From Amycolatopsis nigrescens CSC17Ta-90 (lineage in GTDB: Bacteria; Actinomycetota; Actinomycetes; Mycobacteriales; Pseudonocardiaceae): DNA of 64,000 nucleotides. Positions 8,256 through 18,002 of this stretch are shown one piece after another. Every line of letters begins with the position of its first letter. Position 1 is the stretch's first letter. The stretch is taken from contig NZ_ARVW01000001.1 of assembly GCF_000384315.1 (NCBI RefSeq), forward strand, positions 5,952,157-6,016,156. Reading direction: 5' to 3'. Under the pieces are notes generated by a model. The model did no database searches. It worked only from the letters and a program-made list of their open reading frames with translations, and was not told the DNA's origin. The position numbers and the translations under genes are program-made.

Positions 8256-9218
8256 ATGGACATCCAGAAGGTCGCGGTGCTGGTCGCCGACCAGGTCTCC
8301 CCGTTCGAACTGGGGGTGGCCTGCGAAGTGTTCGGCACCGACCGGACCGCGGACGGGATCGAAGGCTGGGAGTTCGCGGTCTGCTCGCCGGACGGCGCCG
8401 GTGCCAGCAGCTGGTCCGGTTTCGACCTGGCCGGGCTGTCCACCTTGGACTTCGCCGCGGACGCGGATCTGTTGCTGGTGCCCACCTGCGCACCCCGCAG
8501 CGCGCGCCCGCCGGAGCCGATCGTCGAGGTGCTGCGGGCCGCCGCGGCCAGGGGTGCCTGGGTGGCGGGATTCTGCGCCGGGGTCTTCTCGCTCGGTTAC
8601 GCCGGCCTACTGGACGACCGCCGGTGCACCGTGCACTGGGTCTACGAGCGTGAGTTCTCCCAGCGCTTTCCCGCCGCCGAAGTGGACCCGAAGGCGCTTT
8701 ACGTGGACGACGACGGGGTGCTGACCAGCGCGGGCACGGTGGCCGCGGTGGATCTGTGCCTGCACCTGGTCCGGCGGTCGCGCGGGGTGGCCGCGGCGAC
8801 CGCGCTGGCCAGGCGGATGGTGGCGTCGCCGCATCGCGCCGGCGGCCAGGCCCAGTTCGTGGAAGCCCCGGTGCCGGCGTCCGCCGGGGCCGAGGACACC
8901 CTGCTCGCCGAGGTGCTGGAGTGGATCGAACGGCGGCTCGACCAGCCGGTCACCGTGGCCGGGCTGGCCAGGCGCACCGGACTCGGGGAACGCACCTTCC
9001 TGCGCCGGTTCGCCGCCGCGACCGGGACCACCCCGCACCGATGGCTCACCGAGCGGCGGCTCGACCGCGCGCAGGGCCTGCTGGAGGCGGGCACCTTGTC
9101 CGTCGAGGAGATCGCGACGGCCTGCGGGTACTCCTCGGCCGCTGCCCTGCGCCACCAGTTCGGCAGGCTGCGCGGCACCAGCCCCAGCGCCTATCGTCGC
9201 GCCTTCACGGGGAAGTAG
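8256..9218 (+). CDS. GlxA-family AraC-type transcriptional regulator
   Basis: 320 residues. The first about 190 form a DJ-1/PfpI-like class I amidotransferase fold with the nucleophile-elbow motif VAGFCAGVFSLG (Cys107). The C-terminal about 110 contain two AraC helix-turn-helix motifs (VAGLARRTGLGERTFLRRF and IATACGYSSAAALRHQFGR). GlxA-type regulators usually sense a small metabolite through the first domain, but the ligand is unknown here. The gene is divergent from the EamA exporter and tail-to-tail with trpD. Confidence 0.88.
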   Translation: MDIQKVAVLVADQVSPFELGVACEVFGTDRTADGIEGWEFAVCSPDGAGASSWSGFDLAGLSTLDFAADADLLLVPTCAPRSARPPEPIVEVLRAAAARGAWVAGFCAGVFSLGYAGLLDDRRCTVHWVYEREFSQRFPAAEVDPKALYVDDDGVLTSAGTVAAVDLCLHLVRRSRGVAAATALARRMVASPHRAGGQAQFVEAPVPASAGAEDTLLAEVLEWIERRLDQPVTVAGLARRTGLGERTFLRRFAAATGTTPHRWLTERRLDRAQGLLEAGTLSVEEIATACGYSSAAALRHQFGRLRGTSPSAYRRAFTGK

Positions 9219-9224
9219 CCGACG

Positions 9225-10259
9225 TCAGGAGAAGGCGGCCCAGCGGGTGAGCAGGTCGGCCGCGGCACCGGAGTCGATCGCGGCGGCCGCCCTGGCCAGC
9301 CCCGCGGACAGATCCTTCAGCAGGTCGCCGGAGAACCCGGTGTACGCCGTCAGCGCGCCGGCCGCGTTGAGCAGCACCGCGTCGCGCACCGGGCCAGGCT
9401 TGCCGGCCGCGAGCTCCCGGATCACCTCGGCGTTGTGCGCCGCGTCGCCACCGCGTAGATCGGCCTCGGTCGCCCGGGGAATGCCCAGGTCAGCGGGATC
9501 CAGCGTCTCGCGCCGCACTTCGCCACCGGAGACCACCCACACCGAACTGGTCGTGGTGGTGGTGAGCTCGTCCAGCCCGTCGTCCCCGCGCACCAGCAGC
9601 ACGCTGGCGTCGCGGCCGGCGAACACCCTGGCCAGCACCTCGGTCTTGTCCTGGTAGGCGCAGCCGATCAGCGACGAGCCGGGCTGGGCCGGGTTGGTCA
9701 GCGGCCCGAGCAGGTTGAAGATGGTCGGCACGCCCAGCTCCCGCCGCGTGGTGCCGGCGTGCCGGAGACTCGGGTGGAAGATCGGCGCGAAGCAGAACCC
9801 GATGCCGAGCTCGGCTACGCTGCGCCGCACCCGGTCCGGCTGCAGGTCGATGGCCACCCCGAGGGCCTCCAGCACGTCGGCAGCGCCTGACTTCGAGGAG
9901 GCGGCCCGGTTGCCGTGCTTGACCACCGGCGCCCCGGCCGCCGCGACCACCAGCGAGGCCATGGTGGAGATGTTCACCGAGCCGGACCGGTCGCCACCGG
10001 TGCCCACGATGTCCACCGCGCGGCCGTCGATGTGCACCAGCCTGGCGTGCTCGAGCATCATGCCCGCCATGCCGGCGATCTCCGCGGCCGTCTCACCCTT
10101 GGCACGCAGGGCGATCGCGAAACCGGCGATCTGCGCCGGGGTCGCCGCGCCGGACATCACCTGGTCCATCGCCCACGCGGTGTCCAATGCGGACAGATCG
10201 GTACCGGCGGTCAGCTGGTGCAGCAGGGCGGGCCAGGTGTGCTCGATGCTGGCTGTCAT
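9225..10259 (-). CDS. trpD: Anthranilate phosphoribosyltransferase
   Basis: 344 residues, the usual length. TrpD joins anthranilate to PRPP, the second step of tryptophan synthesis from chorismate. Key motifs are the PRPP/pyrophosphate loop [17 protein letters not shown] (about 83-100) and [25 protein letters not shown] anthranilate site ([12 protein letters not shown]). The gene stands apart from other trp genes, as in mycobacteria (Rv2192c), where it also neighbours ctaE. Upstream on the same strand, 6 bases away, is a degenerate response-regulator receiver gene that is probably cotranscribed. Confidence 0.93.
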   Translation of the reverse strand: MTASIEHTWPALLHQLTAGTDLSALDTAWAMDQVMSGAATPAQIAGFAIALRAKGETAAEIAGMAGMMLEHARLVHIDGRAVDIVGTGGDRSGSVNISTMASLVVAAAGAPVVKHGNRAASSKSGAADVLEALGVAIDLQPDRVRRSVAELGIGFCFAPIFHPSLRHAGTTRRELGVPTIFNLLGPLTNPAQPGSSLIGCAYQDKTEVLARVFAGRDASVLLVRGDDGLDELTTTTTSSVWVVSGGEVRRETLDPADLGIPRATEADLRGGDAAHNAEVIRELAAGKPGPVRDAVLLNAAGALTAYTGFSGDLLKDLSAGLARAAAAIDSGAAADLLTRWAAFS

Positions 10260-10265
10260 CGCGGA

Positions 10266-10673
10266 TCAGCCGTGCACGACGGGGACCCGCCGCGCCCGCA
10301 GCACCTCGGCGACGGTCTCCGCCGCGGTCAGCGGGTCCAGCGGATGCACCAGCACGGCGTCGGCCTGCGACCAGGTGGCCAGCCACCGGTCGTCCTTGCG
10401 GCGCACCGTCACCACGATCGGCGGGCAGTCGTCGATCTCGTTCTTCAGCTGGCGGGTCAGCCCGATCCCGCCGGTCGGCTGCGCCTCGCCGTCCAGGATG
10501 GCGAGGTCGATGGTGCCCTCGTCCATGTCCGCGAGCAGATTGCCGACGCCGTCGTGCTCGACGTACTCGACCCGGCCGAGGTCGGCGGCGGGACGGCGGC
10601 CGATCGCCATGATGATCGACTCGCGAACTTCCGCCCGGTGGCTGAACACCAGGATCCTCATCGACTCGCTCAT
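10266..10673 (-). CDS. Atypical stand-alone response-regulator receiver protein
   Basis: 135 residues, a single CheY-like domain with no output domain. Asp61 in LAILDGEAQP sits where the phosphorylated Asp should be. The acidic pair after beta-1 is replaced (ILVFSHRAEV), and the conserved Lys near the end is His (LVHPLDP), so normal phosphotransfer chemistry is doubtful. The sequence resembles mycobacterial Rv3143, a lone receiver encoded beside the NADH dehydrogenase genes. ATG 10673 has GAGGAG eight bases upstream. Its stop is 6 bases before the trpD start, suggesting an operon. Confidence 0.75.
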   Translation of the reverse strand: MSESMRILVFSHRAEVRESIIMAIGRRPAADLGRVEYVEHDGVGNLLADMDEGTIDLAILDGEAQPTGGIGLTRQLKNEIDDCPPIVVTVRRKDDRWLATWSQADAVLVHPLDPLTAAETVAEVLRARRVPVVHG

Positions 10674-10755
10674 CAGGCGTGCTCCTCGGCGGCGCGGTGA
10701 CTGTGGTGGGTGCCGCCCGATGCTATCCGCCCGGTGCTCCGGCCGGTGAAACGCC

Positions 10756-11223
10756 TCATCCGGGGGTCTTCGGCTGCAGTGCGTCCCAGCCGAGCGACTC
10801 ACCGTCCAGCCGCTGCGCGAGCCCGGCCATCCTGGCCCGTTCCTGGGCGCAGTGCAGTGCGTCGAGGCGCTGCACGCGCAACGCGTGCAGTCGGACGAGG
10901 TGACGATTTTCCGCCTTTTCCCGCACTTGCACCGAATCCACTGGTTCGGCGGGCCCGGAATCACCCGCCACCTCGCGTAAAGTCCAATGGTCCTGGGCCA
11001 GCGTCGCGGCCGCTTCCGTCACCCGATCGGCCGGTAGCAGCAGGTGATGCCTCAGTACGGCGGGTTCATCGGCCCGCCAGTTGGGTGATCTTGCCAGTAC
11101 GGCGGAGTCCGCTTCGATCGGATTGAAAGATTCTGTCACCACCCGCAGGTCCGGCGCGTCCAGGTCCAGAACATCCGGTTTCTGCCGTCTGAGCAGGTCA
11201 TGCAGTCGATCTAGCAAACTCAT
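10756..11223 (-). CDS. Conserved hypothetical cytoplasmic protein
   Basis: 155 residues from ATG 11223, starting MSLLDRLHDLLRRQ. It is hydrophilic, without signal or membrane segments. It contains APDLRVVTESFNPIEADS, an LRHHLLLPADRVTEAAATLA helix and an Arg/Gln-rich C-terminal helical stretch (about 100-145). I do not recognise the family with certainty. It lies divergently upstream of ctaE, on the same strand as trpD and the receiver gene but 82 bases away from the latter. G/C-rich third positions support coding. Confidence 0.7.
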   Translation of the reverse strand: MSLLDRLHDLLRRQKPDVLDLDAPDLRVVTESFNPIEADSAVLARSPNWRADEPAVLRHHLLLPADRVTEAAATLAQDHWTLREVAGDSGPAEPVDSVQVREKAENRHLVRLHALRVQRLDALHCAQERARMAGLAQRLDGESLGWDALQPKTPG

Positions 11224-11314
11224 CGGTAACGTCCAGCTTCCCGTTCGTCTGGTGTGATCGAGTCCGCAGGCGACCCGCCGTGGACCCGAGAGGACGCGCC
11301 TCAGTGTGAGGGGA

Positions 11315-11329
11315 CATAATGCAGGCGTG
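11315..11329 (+). promoter_or_regulatory. -10 element placing ctaE on a leaderless transcript
   Basis: CATAAT at 11315-11320 is a near-consensus -10 hexamer ending six bases before the GTG at 11327. Transcription would start at or next to the start codon, so the ctaE message would be leaderless. No Shine-Dalgarno stands at normal distance from that GTG. Confidence 0.55.
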
Positions 11330-11947
11330 ACAACGGCAGCTCCCACCATCAGCCAGCGCGTGCACTCGCTGAACCGGCCCAACATGGTCAGTGTTGGCAC
11401 GATCGTGTGGTTGTCCAGCGAGCTCATGTTCTTCGCTGGGCTATTCGCGATGTTCTTCACCGTCAAGGCCCAGAACTCGAGCGGCCATTGGCCGCCGATC
11501 CTGGAGTCCACCGGCGAGCCGGTGCATCTGAACGTGCCGTACGCGCTGCCGTTCACGATCATCCTGGTCGCGTCGTCCTTCACCTGTCAGTTCGGTGTGT
11601 TCGCCGCGGAGCGCGGCAACGTTTACGGACTGCGCCGGTGGTACCTGATCACCTTGATCATGGGCGCGATCTTCGTCGGCGGTCAGGGTTACGAGTACCT
11701 GAACCTGATCAGTGAAGGCGTGACCATCCCGTCCGGCGCTTTCGGCACCGTGTTCTACCTGACCACCGGGTTCCACGGCCTGCACGTGATCGGTGGACTG
11801 CTCGCCTTCGTGTACCTGCTGGTGCGAACCAAGCTGAGCAAGTTCACGCCCGCACAGGCGACCTCGGCGATCGTGGTCTCCTACTACTGGCATTTCGTCG
11901 ACATCGTGTGGATCGGCCTGTTCGCGGTCATCTACATCGTGCCCTGA
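11327..11947 (+). CDS. ctaE: Cytochrome c oxidase subunit III
   Basis: 206 residues with five membrane helices, the short actinobacterial form of subunit III. Typical stretches are [20 protein letters not shown] (cut at 20), the Glu/His-containing [20 protein letters not shown] and the C-terminal [15 protein letters not shown]. It stabilises the aa3 oxidase in the membrane. GTG 11327 is chosen because of the -10 element immediately upstream; an in-frame GTG at 11306 would lie within the promoter. qcrC-qcrA-qcrB follow on the same strand, the conserved order for a bcc-aa3 supercomplex. Confidence 0.92.
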   Translation: MTTAAPTISQRVHSLNRPNMVSVGTIVWLSSELMFFAGLFAMFFTVKAQNSSGHWPPILESTGEPVHLNVPYALPFTIILVASSFTCQFGVFAAERGNVYGLRRWYLITLIMGAIFVGGQGYEYLNLISEGVTIPSGAFGTVFYLTTGFHGLHVIGGLLAFVYLLVRTKLSKFTPAQATSAIVVSYYWHFVDIVWIGLFAVIYIVP

Positions 11948-12000
11948 TCCGAAGAGCCAGCCACCACATCGGCCCGAACTGACAGCAAGGGTTGCCGTAC

Positions 12001-12819
12001 ATGACCACCAGCAAAAACTCTTCGGAGCGTCGCTTTCGCGCGCGTACCAAACTGCGCCGCCGGTTCGCCGGGCTGCTCGCCCTCGCGGTGGCGCTGATCG
12101 GTGCCGGCGCGGCATACGCGATCTTCGTGCCGGAGCCGCAGACCGCGCAGGCGCAGGGCGACCCCGCGCTGCTGCGCAAGGGCGAAGAGATCTACAACAA
12201 CACGTGCATCAGCTGCCACGGCTCGAACCTGGAGGGTGTGACCGACCGCGGTCCCAGCCTGGTCGGGGTCGGCGAGGCCGCGGTGTACTTCCAGACTTCC
12301 TCCGGCCGGATGCCGCTGGTCCGCCAGGAGGCACAGGCCGCGCGCAAGCCGCCGAAGCTGACCACGGAGGAGATCGACGCGCTCTCCGCCTACGTCGCGT
12401 CGCACGGCGGCGGGCCGGCCAGGCCGGAAGAAAAGGGCGAGGCGCTGCGCGGCCAGGACCCGGCGCGTGGTGGCGAGCTGTTCCGGCTGAACTGCGCCTC
12501 CTGCCACAACGCCACCGGTGCCGGTGGCGCGCTGTCCTCGGGCAAGTACGCGCCGCCGCTCGGACCGGCCACCGAGGAGCAGATTTACGACGCGATGCTC
12601 ACCGGCCCGCAGAACATGCCGAGGTTCTCCGACCGGCAGCTGACGCCGGACGAGAAGAAGGACATCGTCGCCTACGTCAAGTCGGTCTCCGACGGTAACA
12701 ACAACCCGGGTGGCAACTCGCTGGGCGGGCTGGGGCCGACCACCGAGGGTGTGATCACCTGGATCGTGGGTATCGGCGCGCTGATCGGTGTGACCCTGTG
12801 GATCGGATCCAGGGCATGA
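12001..12819 (+). CDS. qcrC: Di-haem cytochrome c subunit of the bcc complex
   Basis: 272 residues. An N-terminal signal anchor (about 22-42) is followed by two c-type haem domains with motifs CISCH (Cys69/Cys72/His73) and CASCH (Cys165/Cys168/His169). Distal Met residues are in SGRMP and NMPRF. A C-terminal membrane helix (about 250-270) anchors it. The two haems carry electrons from the Rieske centre to the CuA site of CtaC without a soluble cytochrome c. ATG 12001 has AAGGG about ten bases upstream. Confidence 0.94.
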   Translation: MTTSKNSSERRFRARTKLRRRFAGLLALAVALIGAGAAYAIFVPEPQTAQAQGDPALLRKGEEIYNNTCISCHGSNLEGVTDRGPSLVGVGEAAVYFQTSSGRMPLVRQEAQAARKPPKLTTEEIDALSAYVASHGGGPARPEEKGEALRGQDPARGGELFRLNCASCHNATGAGGALSSGKYAPPLGPATEEQIYDAMLTGPQNMPRFSDRQLTPDEKKDIVAYVKSVSDGNNNPGGNSLGGLGPTTEGVITWIVGIGALIGVTLWIGSRA

Positions 12820-12901
12820 GCACTACCGGAAAACTTCAGGCAATCCGCGATGGCGGGCTCATGCCCTGCCGAGCGGATCGGAGCGAGGCAAGTGATATCG
12901 C

Positions 12902-14047
12902 ATGAGTAGCGGCAACGAGCCGAAGCCGCCCACCGAGGCGGAACTCGCGGCAATGGATCGGGACCAGCTGGTCCGGCTGGGGACCGCGCTCGACGGTGTC
13001 GAGATCGTCGACTACCCGGACCCGTGGCCGGTCAAGGGCACCAAGGCGGAGAAGCGCGCCGAGCGCATGGTCGCCCTCTGGTTCACCCTCTCCGGCCTCG
13101 CCGGGCTGGCCTTCGTGGTCTCGCTGATCTGGTGGCCGTGGCAGTACCAGGAGCCGACCACGGCCAACTCGAACAACCACTTCCTGTACAGCCTGTACAC
13201 CCCGTTCCTCGGCCTCACGCTGGGTGTCTCGGTGCTCGCCTTCGGGATCGGGATCCTGATCTACACCAAGAAGTTCATCCCGAGCGAGCTCGCGGTGCAG
13301 GAGCGCAACGACGGTCCGTCGAGCGAGGTGGACAAGCAGACCATCCTCGCCCAGCTGGCCGACTCGGGTAACCGCAGCACCATCGCCCGCCGCTCGCTGG
13401 TCAAGCGCAGCGCCGGGCTCGGCATCGGCGCGCTCGGCCTCGGCCTGGTCGCGCTGCCGGTGGCGTCCTTCATCAAGGACCCATGGAAGGACACCGAGAA
13501 CAAGAACTCCCTGTGGCACACCGGCTGGCAGCCGGAGTACCCGGGTGAGGTCGTCTACCTGCGCCGCAACACCGGCAAGTCCACCGACCCGGTGCACCTG
13601 CTGCGCCCGGAGGACCTGGACGCCGGCGCCATGGAGACGGTGTTCCCGTACCGCACCTCCGAGGCCGGTGACCACGAAGCGTTGTCCAAGGCGCTGAAGC
13701 GCTCGGACAACCCGGTGATGCTGATCCGCCTGCGTACCTCGGACGCGGCCAAGGTGGTCAAGCGCAAGGGCCAGGAAGACTTCAACTTCGGCGACTACTA
13801 CGCGTACACGAAGATCTGCAGTCACGTCGGCTGCCCGACTTCGCTGTACGAGCAGCGGACCAACCGCATCCTCTGCCCGTGCCACCAGTCCCAGTTCGAC
13901 GCGCTGCAGTACGCCAAGCCGGTGTTCGGCCCGGCCACCCGCGCGCTCGCGCAGCTTCCCATCACGGTCAACGATGAGGGATACTTCGTGGCAAGGGGCG
14001 ACTTCATCGAGGCCGTAGGCCCGGCCTTCTGGGAGCGTAAGTCATGA
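12902..14047 (+). CDS. qcrA: Rieske iron-sulfur subunit of the bcc complex
   Basis: 381 residues. A charged N-terminus precedes three membrane helices (about 58-80, 98-121 and 171-190), the actinobacterial form with extra helices. The C-terminal Rieske domain has CSHVGC (ligands Cys306 and His308) and CPCH (Cys325 and His328), with Cys311/Cys327 as the likely disulfide. It oxidises menaquinol at the Qo site and passes electrons to QcrC. Its last codons overlap the qcrB start by four bases (ATGA). Confidence 0.94.
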   Translation: MSSGNEPKPPTEAELAAMDRDQLVRLGTALDGVEIVDYPDPWPVKGTKAEKRAERMVALWFTLSGLAGLAFVVSLIWWPWQYQEPTTANSNNHFLYSLYTPFLGLTLGVSVLAFGIGILIYTKKFIPSELAVQERNDGPSSEVDKQTILAQLADSGNRSTIARRSLVKRSAGLGIGALGLGLVALPVASFIKDPWKDTENKNSLWHTGWQPEYPGEVVYLRRNTGKSTDPVHLLRPEDLDAGAMETVFPYRTSEAGDHEALSKALKRSDNPVMLIRLRTSDAAKVVKRKGQEDFNFGDYYAYTKICSHVGCPTSLYEQRTNRILCPCHQSQFDALQYAKPVFGPATRALAQLPITVNDEGYFVARGDFIEAVGPAFWERKS

Positions 14048-15714
14048 GTTCACTCACCACGCCGACCAAGGGCACCAACCCGGCGGAGAAGGTGGCCGGG
14101 GCCGCGGCCAAGTGGGCCGACGACCGGTACCACCTCGCCAAGGGCATCCGGCACCAGTTCAACAAGGTGTTCCCCACGCACTGGTCCTTCCTGCTCGGGG
14201 AGATCGCGCTCTACAGCTTCATCGTGCTGCTGCTGTCGGGTGTGTACCTGACCTTGTTCTACGACCCCTCCATGGAGGAGGTCGTCTACCAGGGCAGCTT
14301 CGTCAACCTGCAGGGCATCGAGATGTCCAGGGCGCTCGAGACCACCCTGAACATCTCGTTCGACGTCCGCGGCGGCCTGTTCGTGCGGCAGCTGCACCAC
14401 TGGGCGGCCCTGCTGTTCGTGGCCGCGATGATGGTGCACATGTTCCGGATCTTCTTCACCGGAGCGTTCCGCCGCCCGCGTGAGGCGAACTGGATCATCG
14501 GCGCGCTGCTGCTGATCATCGGTATGTTCGAGGGTTTCTTCGGCTACTCGCTGCCGGACGACCTGCTCTCCGGCACCGGTATCCGGGCGACCCTGTCCGG
14601 CATCGTGCTCTCCACTCCGGTGATCGGCACCTGGCTGCACTGGGCGATCTTCGGCAGCGAGTTCCCCGGCACGGAGATCATTCCGCGGCTGTACAGCCTG
14701 CACATCCTGCTGGTCCCCGGGCTGATGCTCGGCTTGATCGCGGTTCACCTCGGGCTGGTCTGGTACCAGAAGCACACCCAGTTCCCCGGGGTGCGGCGCA
14801 AGGAGACCAACGTCGTCGGCGTGCGCATCATGCCGGTGTTCGCGCTGAAGGCCGGTGCCTTCTTCGCGGTCATCACCGGTATCACCGCACTGATGGCGGG
14901 TCTGTTCCAGATCAACGCGGTGTGGAACTACGGCCCGTACAACCCGTCGCAGGTGGTCGCCGGTTCGAACCCGGACTGGTACATGGCCTGGGCCGACGGC
15001 ATGCTGCGAATCTTCCCGCCGTGGGAGGTCTACCTCGGGAACTACACGATTCCCGCGGTGTTCTTCGGCGGTGCCATCGGCATGGGCGTGGTGATCACGT
15101 TGCTGCTGGCCTATCCCTGGCTGGAACGCATCCTGTCCAAGGACAAGGCGCACCACAACCTGCTGCAACGGCCCCGTGACGCACCGGTCCGCACCAGCAT
15201 CGGCGCGATGGCCATCTCGTTCTTCCTGGTCATCGAGCTGTCCGGGTTCAACGACATCATCGCGAACCAGTTTGACATCTCGCTGAACGCGATGACCTGG
15301 GCCGGCCGGATCGGGGTGATCGTGCTGCCGCCGCTGGCGTACGCGATCACGTACCGGCTTTGCCTCGGTCTGCAGCGGGCGGACCGCGAGGTGCTGGAGC
15401 ACGGTGTCGAGACCGGCATCATCAAGCGCCTGCCGCACGGTGAGTTCATCGAGGTGCACCAGCCGCTCGGCCCGGTGGACTCGCACGGCCACGCGGTCCC
15501 GCTGGAGTACCAGGGCGCCTCGGTGCCGAAGAAGATGAACAAGCTCGGCTCCGCCGGTCAAGCGGTGCCCGGCAGCCTGCTGTTCCCGGACCCGGTCGAA
15601 GAGACCAGGGCGCTGGAACAGGCCAAGGGCAACGGTCATGGCAATGGCCACGGGAACGGGGCCGTGAGCAAGGACGAGCAGGTCTCGGCCGGCTCGAAGA
15701 ACCCCGAGCACTGA
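14044..15714 (+). CDS. qcrB: Cytochrome b subunit of the bcc complex
   Basis: 556 residues, longer than classical cytochrome b because of a long C-terminal extension. Haem-ligand histidines are in [19 protein letters not shown] and [18 protein letters not shown] on helices II and IV. The Qo-site region reads [21 protein letters not shown]. The extension ends in a Gly/His/Asn-rich repeat ([11 protein letters not shown], about 529-539) and an acidic tail. It binds menaquinone in the membrane core of the complex. Translational coupling to qcrA is likely; a long perfect terminator hairpin follows. Confidence 0.94.
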   Translation: MSSLTTPTKGTNPAEKVAGAAAKWADDRYHLAKGIRHQFNKVFPTHWSFLLGEIALYSFIVLLLSGVYLTLFYDPSMEEVVYQGSFVNLQGIEMSRALETTLNISFDVRGGLFVRQLHHWAALLFVAAMMVHMFRIFFTGAFRRPREANWIIGALLLIIGMFEGFFGYSLPDDLLSGTGIRATLSGIVLSTPVIGTWLHWAIFGSEFPGTEIIPRLYSLHILLVPGLMLGLIAVHLGLVWYQKHTQFPGVRRKETNVVGVRIMPVFALKAGAFFAVITGITALMAGLFQINAVWNYGPYNPSQVVAGSNPDWYMAWADGMLRIFPPWEVYLGNYTIPAVFFGGAIGMGVVITLLLAYPWLERILSKDKAHHNLLQRPRDAPVRTSIGAMAISFFLVIELSGFNDIIANQFDISLNAMTWAGRIGVIVLPPLAYAITYRLCLGLQRADREVLEHGVETGIIKRLPHGEFIEVHQPLGPVDSHGHAVPLEYQGASVPKKMNKLGSAGQAVPGSLLFPDPVEETRALEQAKGNGHGNGHGNGAVSKDEQVSAGSKNPEH

Positions 15715-15725
15715 CCGTTCAGAAC

Positions 15726-15776
15726 GACACGAGAGAGGGCCGGAACCCGATTCGGGTTCCGGCCCTCTCTCGTGTC
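15726..15776 (+). terminator. Terminator hairpin after qcrB
   Basis: A perfect inverted repeat with 25-base arms (starting GACACGAGAGAGGGCC) around a single base, 12 bases past the qcrB stop and 13 bases before the stop of the convergent AsnC-like gene. No U-tract follows, but the stem is long and GC-rich enough for a bidirectional terminator. Confidence 0.8.
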
Positions 15777-15788
15777 CGGGGTGGTGCG

Positions 15789-16064
15789 TTAGTCGCCGAT
15801 CGAGAAGGCGGCTTCGGTGTCCGCGCTCGCGTACGAGCGGAACGCGATGTGCGTGTCGGTGCCGAGCACCCCGGGCACCTTGCTGATCTTGGCCGGGATG
15901 AGGTCGGCCAGGTCCTCGTGCGCGCTCACCCGGACCATCGCGACCAGGTCGACATCGCCGGCGCACGAGTAGACCTCGGAGACGCCTTCGATGTCCGCGA
16001 TCGTCTGCGCGGTTTCCGGGATGCTGTCCGCGGCGGCGTGGATCAGCACGATCGCGGTGATCAA
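15789..16064 (-). CDS. Stand-alone Lrp/AsnC ligand-binding (RAM) domain protein
   Basis: 91 residues from TTG 16064, preceded by AGGGAGG at good spacing. The sequence LITAIVLIHAAADSIPETA...GDVDLVAMVRV is the effector-binding beta-alpha-beta-beta-alpha-beta domain of Lrp/AsnC regulators with no DNA-binding helix-turn-helix. Such single-domain proteins form oligomers and may bind amino acids or pair with a full-length regulator. It converges with qcrB. Its ligand is not evident. Confidence 0.82.
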   Translation of the reverse strand: MITAIVLIHAAADSIPETAQTIADIEGVSEVYSCAGDVDLVAMVRVSAHEDLADLIPAKISKVPGVLGTDTHIAFRSYASADTEAAFSIGD

Positions 16065-16184
16065 GGGGCCTCCCTGTTCGGTTGCCGGACGTTCCGCACT
16101 GAACTCTAGCTCGCACCGCCTCACGCCGACCGGTGACCGGCGCGGACCGCGGCAGGGCGAAAAGCCGGCTATTTGCCCCTGAGG

Positions 16185-17906
16185 TCAGCCGACGCGCTCC
16201 AGTGCGGTCGCGGCGGCGGCACGGTCCAGCCAGGCGTGCCAGCCGCCGGCACCGCGAGCAGGTTCGGCCCATGGCCGCGCGCTGCGCACCAGTCGTACTC
16301 CCGGCCGGCCGAGCCAGCGCAGCAGCACGCCGATCTCTTCGCCGGTGCCGCCGAACAGCGGTCCGGGCCCCGGCAGCACCGTTTCCGCGGCGGCGACCAG
16401 CGCGTCCACCACCGGCATCGGCGGGACCCCGCGTCTCGCGACCCCGGCCGACGCCAGCCTGCCGTGCCGGATCACGGCGAACTCCCAGCCACCGCCGCCG
16501 TCGGGGGAGGCCGCCACCAGTTCCGGGATCGCGGCCAGCGAGTTCAGCCGGTGCGCCCTGCCGACCGCGCGGACCAGCGACACCACTTCGTCCCGGCGGC
16601 GGGCGGCCTGCTCGAAGTGCTGGCCTTCGGCGAGCAGGTCGAGCTGGCGCAGGGCGGTCCGCAGCGGCTGGTCGCCGCGGCCCTCGATCAGTTCGGCCAC
16701 CGACCGCACGGCCGGCGCGTAGTCGGGCACGCTCTGCCATCCGGCGCAGGGCGCGCCACAGCGGCCGAGCTCGGCCAGCGCGCAGGGCTTCCCCGCCGCG
16801 GCCTGAGCCGGGATCCGCTGGGTGCAGGTGCGCAGCCCGGTGGCGCCGGACAGCACGTCAGCGGCCAGGTGCGCGTCGGCCCGGGCACGGAACGGACCCA
16901 GCGCGCCGTCCTTCGGCAGCCGGACCACCGACAGCCGCGGGAACGCCTCGTCGGTCAGCACCAGCCACCAGGCGTTGCGCGGGTTCTTCGAGCGCCGGTT
17001 GTAGGCGGGCCGGTGCGCGGCGAGCAACCGCAGCTCTCGCACCTGGGCCTCCAGCGCGTGCGCGCATTCCACCGCGTCCACCCGCTCGGCCAGCGCGACC
17101 ATCTCCCGGATCCGGCCCCTGCTCTCCGAACCGGTGAAGTACTGGCGCACCCGGCGCCGCAGGTTCGACGCGGTGCCGACGTAGAGCACCTCCTCGCTCG
17201 GCCCGCGGAACAGGTACACCCCCGGCCGCTCCGGCAGGTGCGCGGCCATGCCGCGTTTGCGTCGCTGCGCCGCGGTCACCTCCGGCAGGTAGTCGAGCAG
17301 TTCCTCCAGCGAGTGCACCCCCACCCCGCCGACCCGCTCCAGCAGTGCGTGCAGCACGTCCACGGTGGCCCGTGCGTCCGCCAGCGCGCGGTGGTTCGGG
17401 GTGGTGGTGGCGCCGAACAGGGCGGCCAGCGCGGACAGCTTGTAGCTCGGCGTGTCCTGCCGGGAGATCACCCGCCTGGCCAGCCGGACCGTGCACACCA
17501 CGGCCGTCTTCGGCCAGGGATAGCCGTGCGCTTCGCAGGCGGCGCGCATGAAACCGGTGTCGAAGGCCGCGTTGTGCGCGACCAGCACCGCGCCGGAGAT
17601 GAACTCCAGGAACGCGGGCAGCACGTGTTCGATGGGCGGCGCGTCGTGCACCATCGCGGTGGTGATCCCGGTCAGCGACACGATCTGCGGCGGGATCGGC
17701 ATCCCCGGGTTCACGAAGGTGCCGAACTCGCCGAGCACCTCGCCGCCGCGGACCTTGACCGCGCCGATCTCGGTGATCCCGTTCGCGCCCGGCCTGGTGC
17801 CGGTGGTCTCCAGGTCGAACACGACGAAGGTGGTGTCCCGCAACGGTGTGCCCAGTTCGTCGAACGCCAGCTGTGCCCGTTCCCCGAGGGGACGCCCCGC
17901 ATTCAT
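16185..17906 (-). CDS. DEDDh exonuclease fused to a UvrC-like GIY-YIG nuclease
   Basis: 573 residues. The N-terminal about 190 are a DnaQ-like 3'-5' exonuclease with motifs VFDLETTG (Exo I), AHNAAFDTGFM (Exo II) and NHRALADARAT (Exo III, the DEDDh His and Asp). From about 225 comes a GIY-YIG domain, with GVYLFRGPSEEVLYVGT and RRRVRQYF, followed by UvrC-like sequence. The mycobacterial counterpart is Rv2191. The fusion suggests incision plus resection in DNA repair, by analogy with Cho/UvrC and epsilon-type exonucleases. The start ATG 17906 is followed directly by the conserved region; the gene is divergent from the NYN protein gene. Confidence 0.88.
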   Translation of the reverse strand: MNAGRPLGERAQLAFDELGTPLRDTTFVVFDLETTGTRPGANGITEIGAVKVRGGEVLGEFGTFVNPGMPIPPQIVSLTGITTAMVHDAPPIEHVLPAFLEFISGAVLVAHNAAFDTGFMRAACEAHGYPWPKTAVVCTVRLARRVISRQDTPSYKLSALAALFGATTTPNHRALADARATVDVLHALLERVGGVGVHSLEELLDYLPEVTAAQRRKRGMAAHLPERPGVYLFRGPSEEVLYVGTASNLRRRVRQYFTGSESRGRIREMVALAERVDAVECAHALEAQVRELRLLAAHRPAYNRRSKNPRNAWWLVLTDEAFPRLSVVRLPKDGALGPFRARADAHLAADVLSGATGLRTCTQRIPAQAAAGKPCALAELGRCGAPCAGWQSVPDYAPAVRSVAELIEGRGDQPLRTALRQLDLLAEGQHFEQAARRRDEVVSLVRAVGRAHRLNSLAAIPELVAASPDGGGGWEFAVIRHGRLASAGVARRGVPPMPVVDALVAAAETVLPGPGPLFGGTGEEIGVLLRWLGRPGVRLVRSARPWAEPARGAGGWHAWLDRAAAATALERVG

Positions 17907-17987
17907 GATGCGCACCCTAGGTATCGACACCGACAAGATCGGCGTGCCGAGCCCATCCCACGCAGCGCGCCGCCGGGCCTTGAGGCA

Positions 17988-18002
17988 TACCCTGGACCGA
18001 TG
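17988..18002 (+). promoter_or_regulatory. -10 element for a leaderless NYN-domain mRNA
   Basis: TACCCT (17988-17993) fits the TANNNT -10 pattern and ends six bases before ATG 18000. There is no Shine-Dalgarno in between. Confidence 0.45.
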
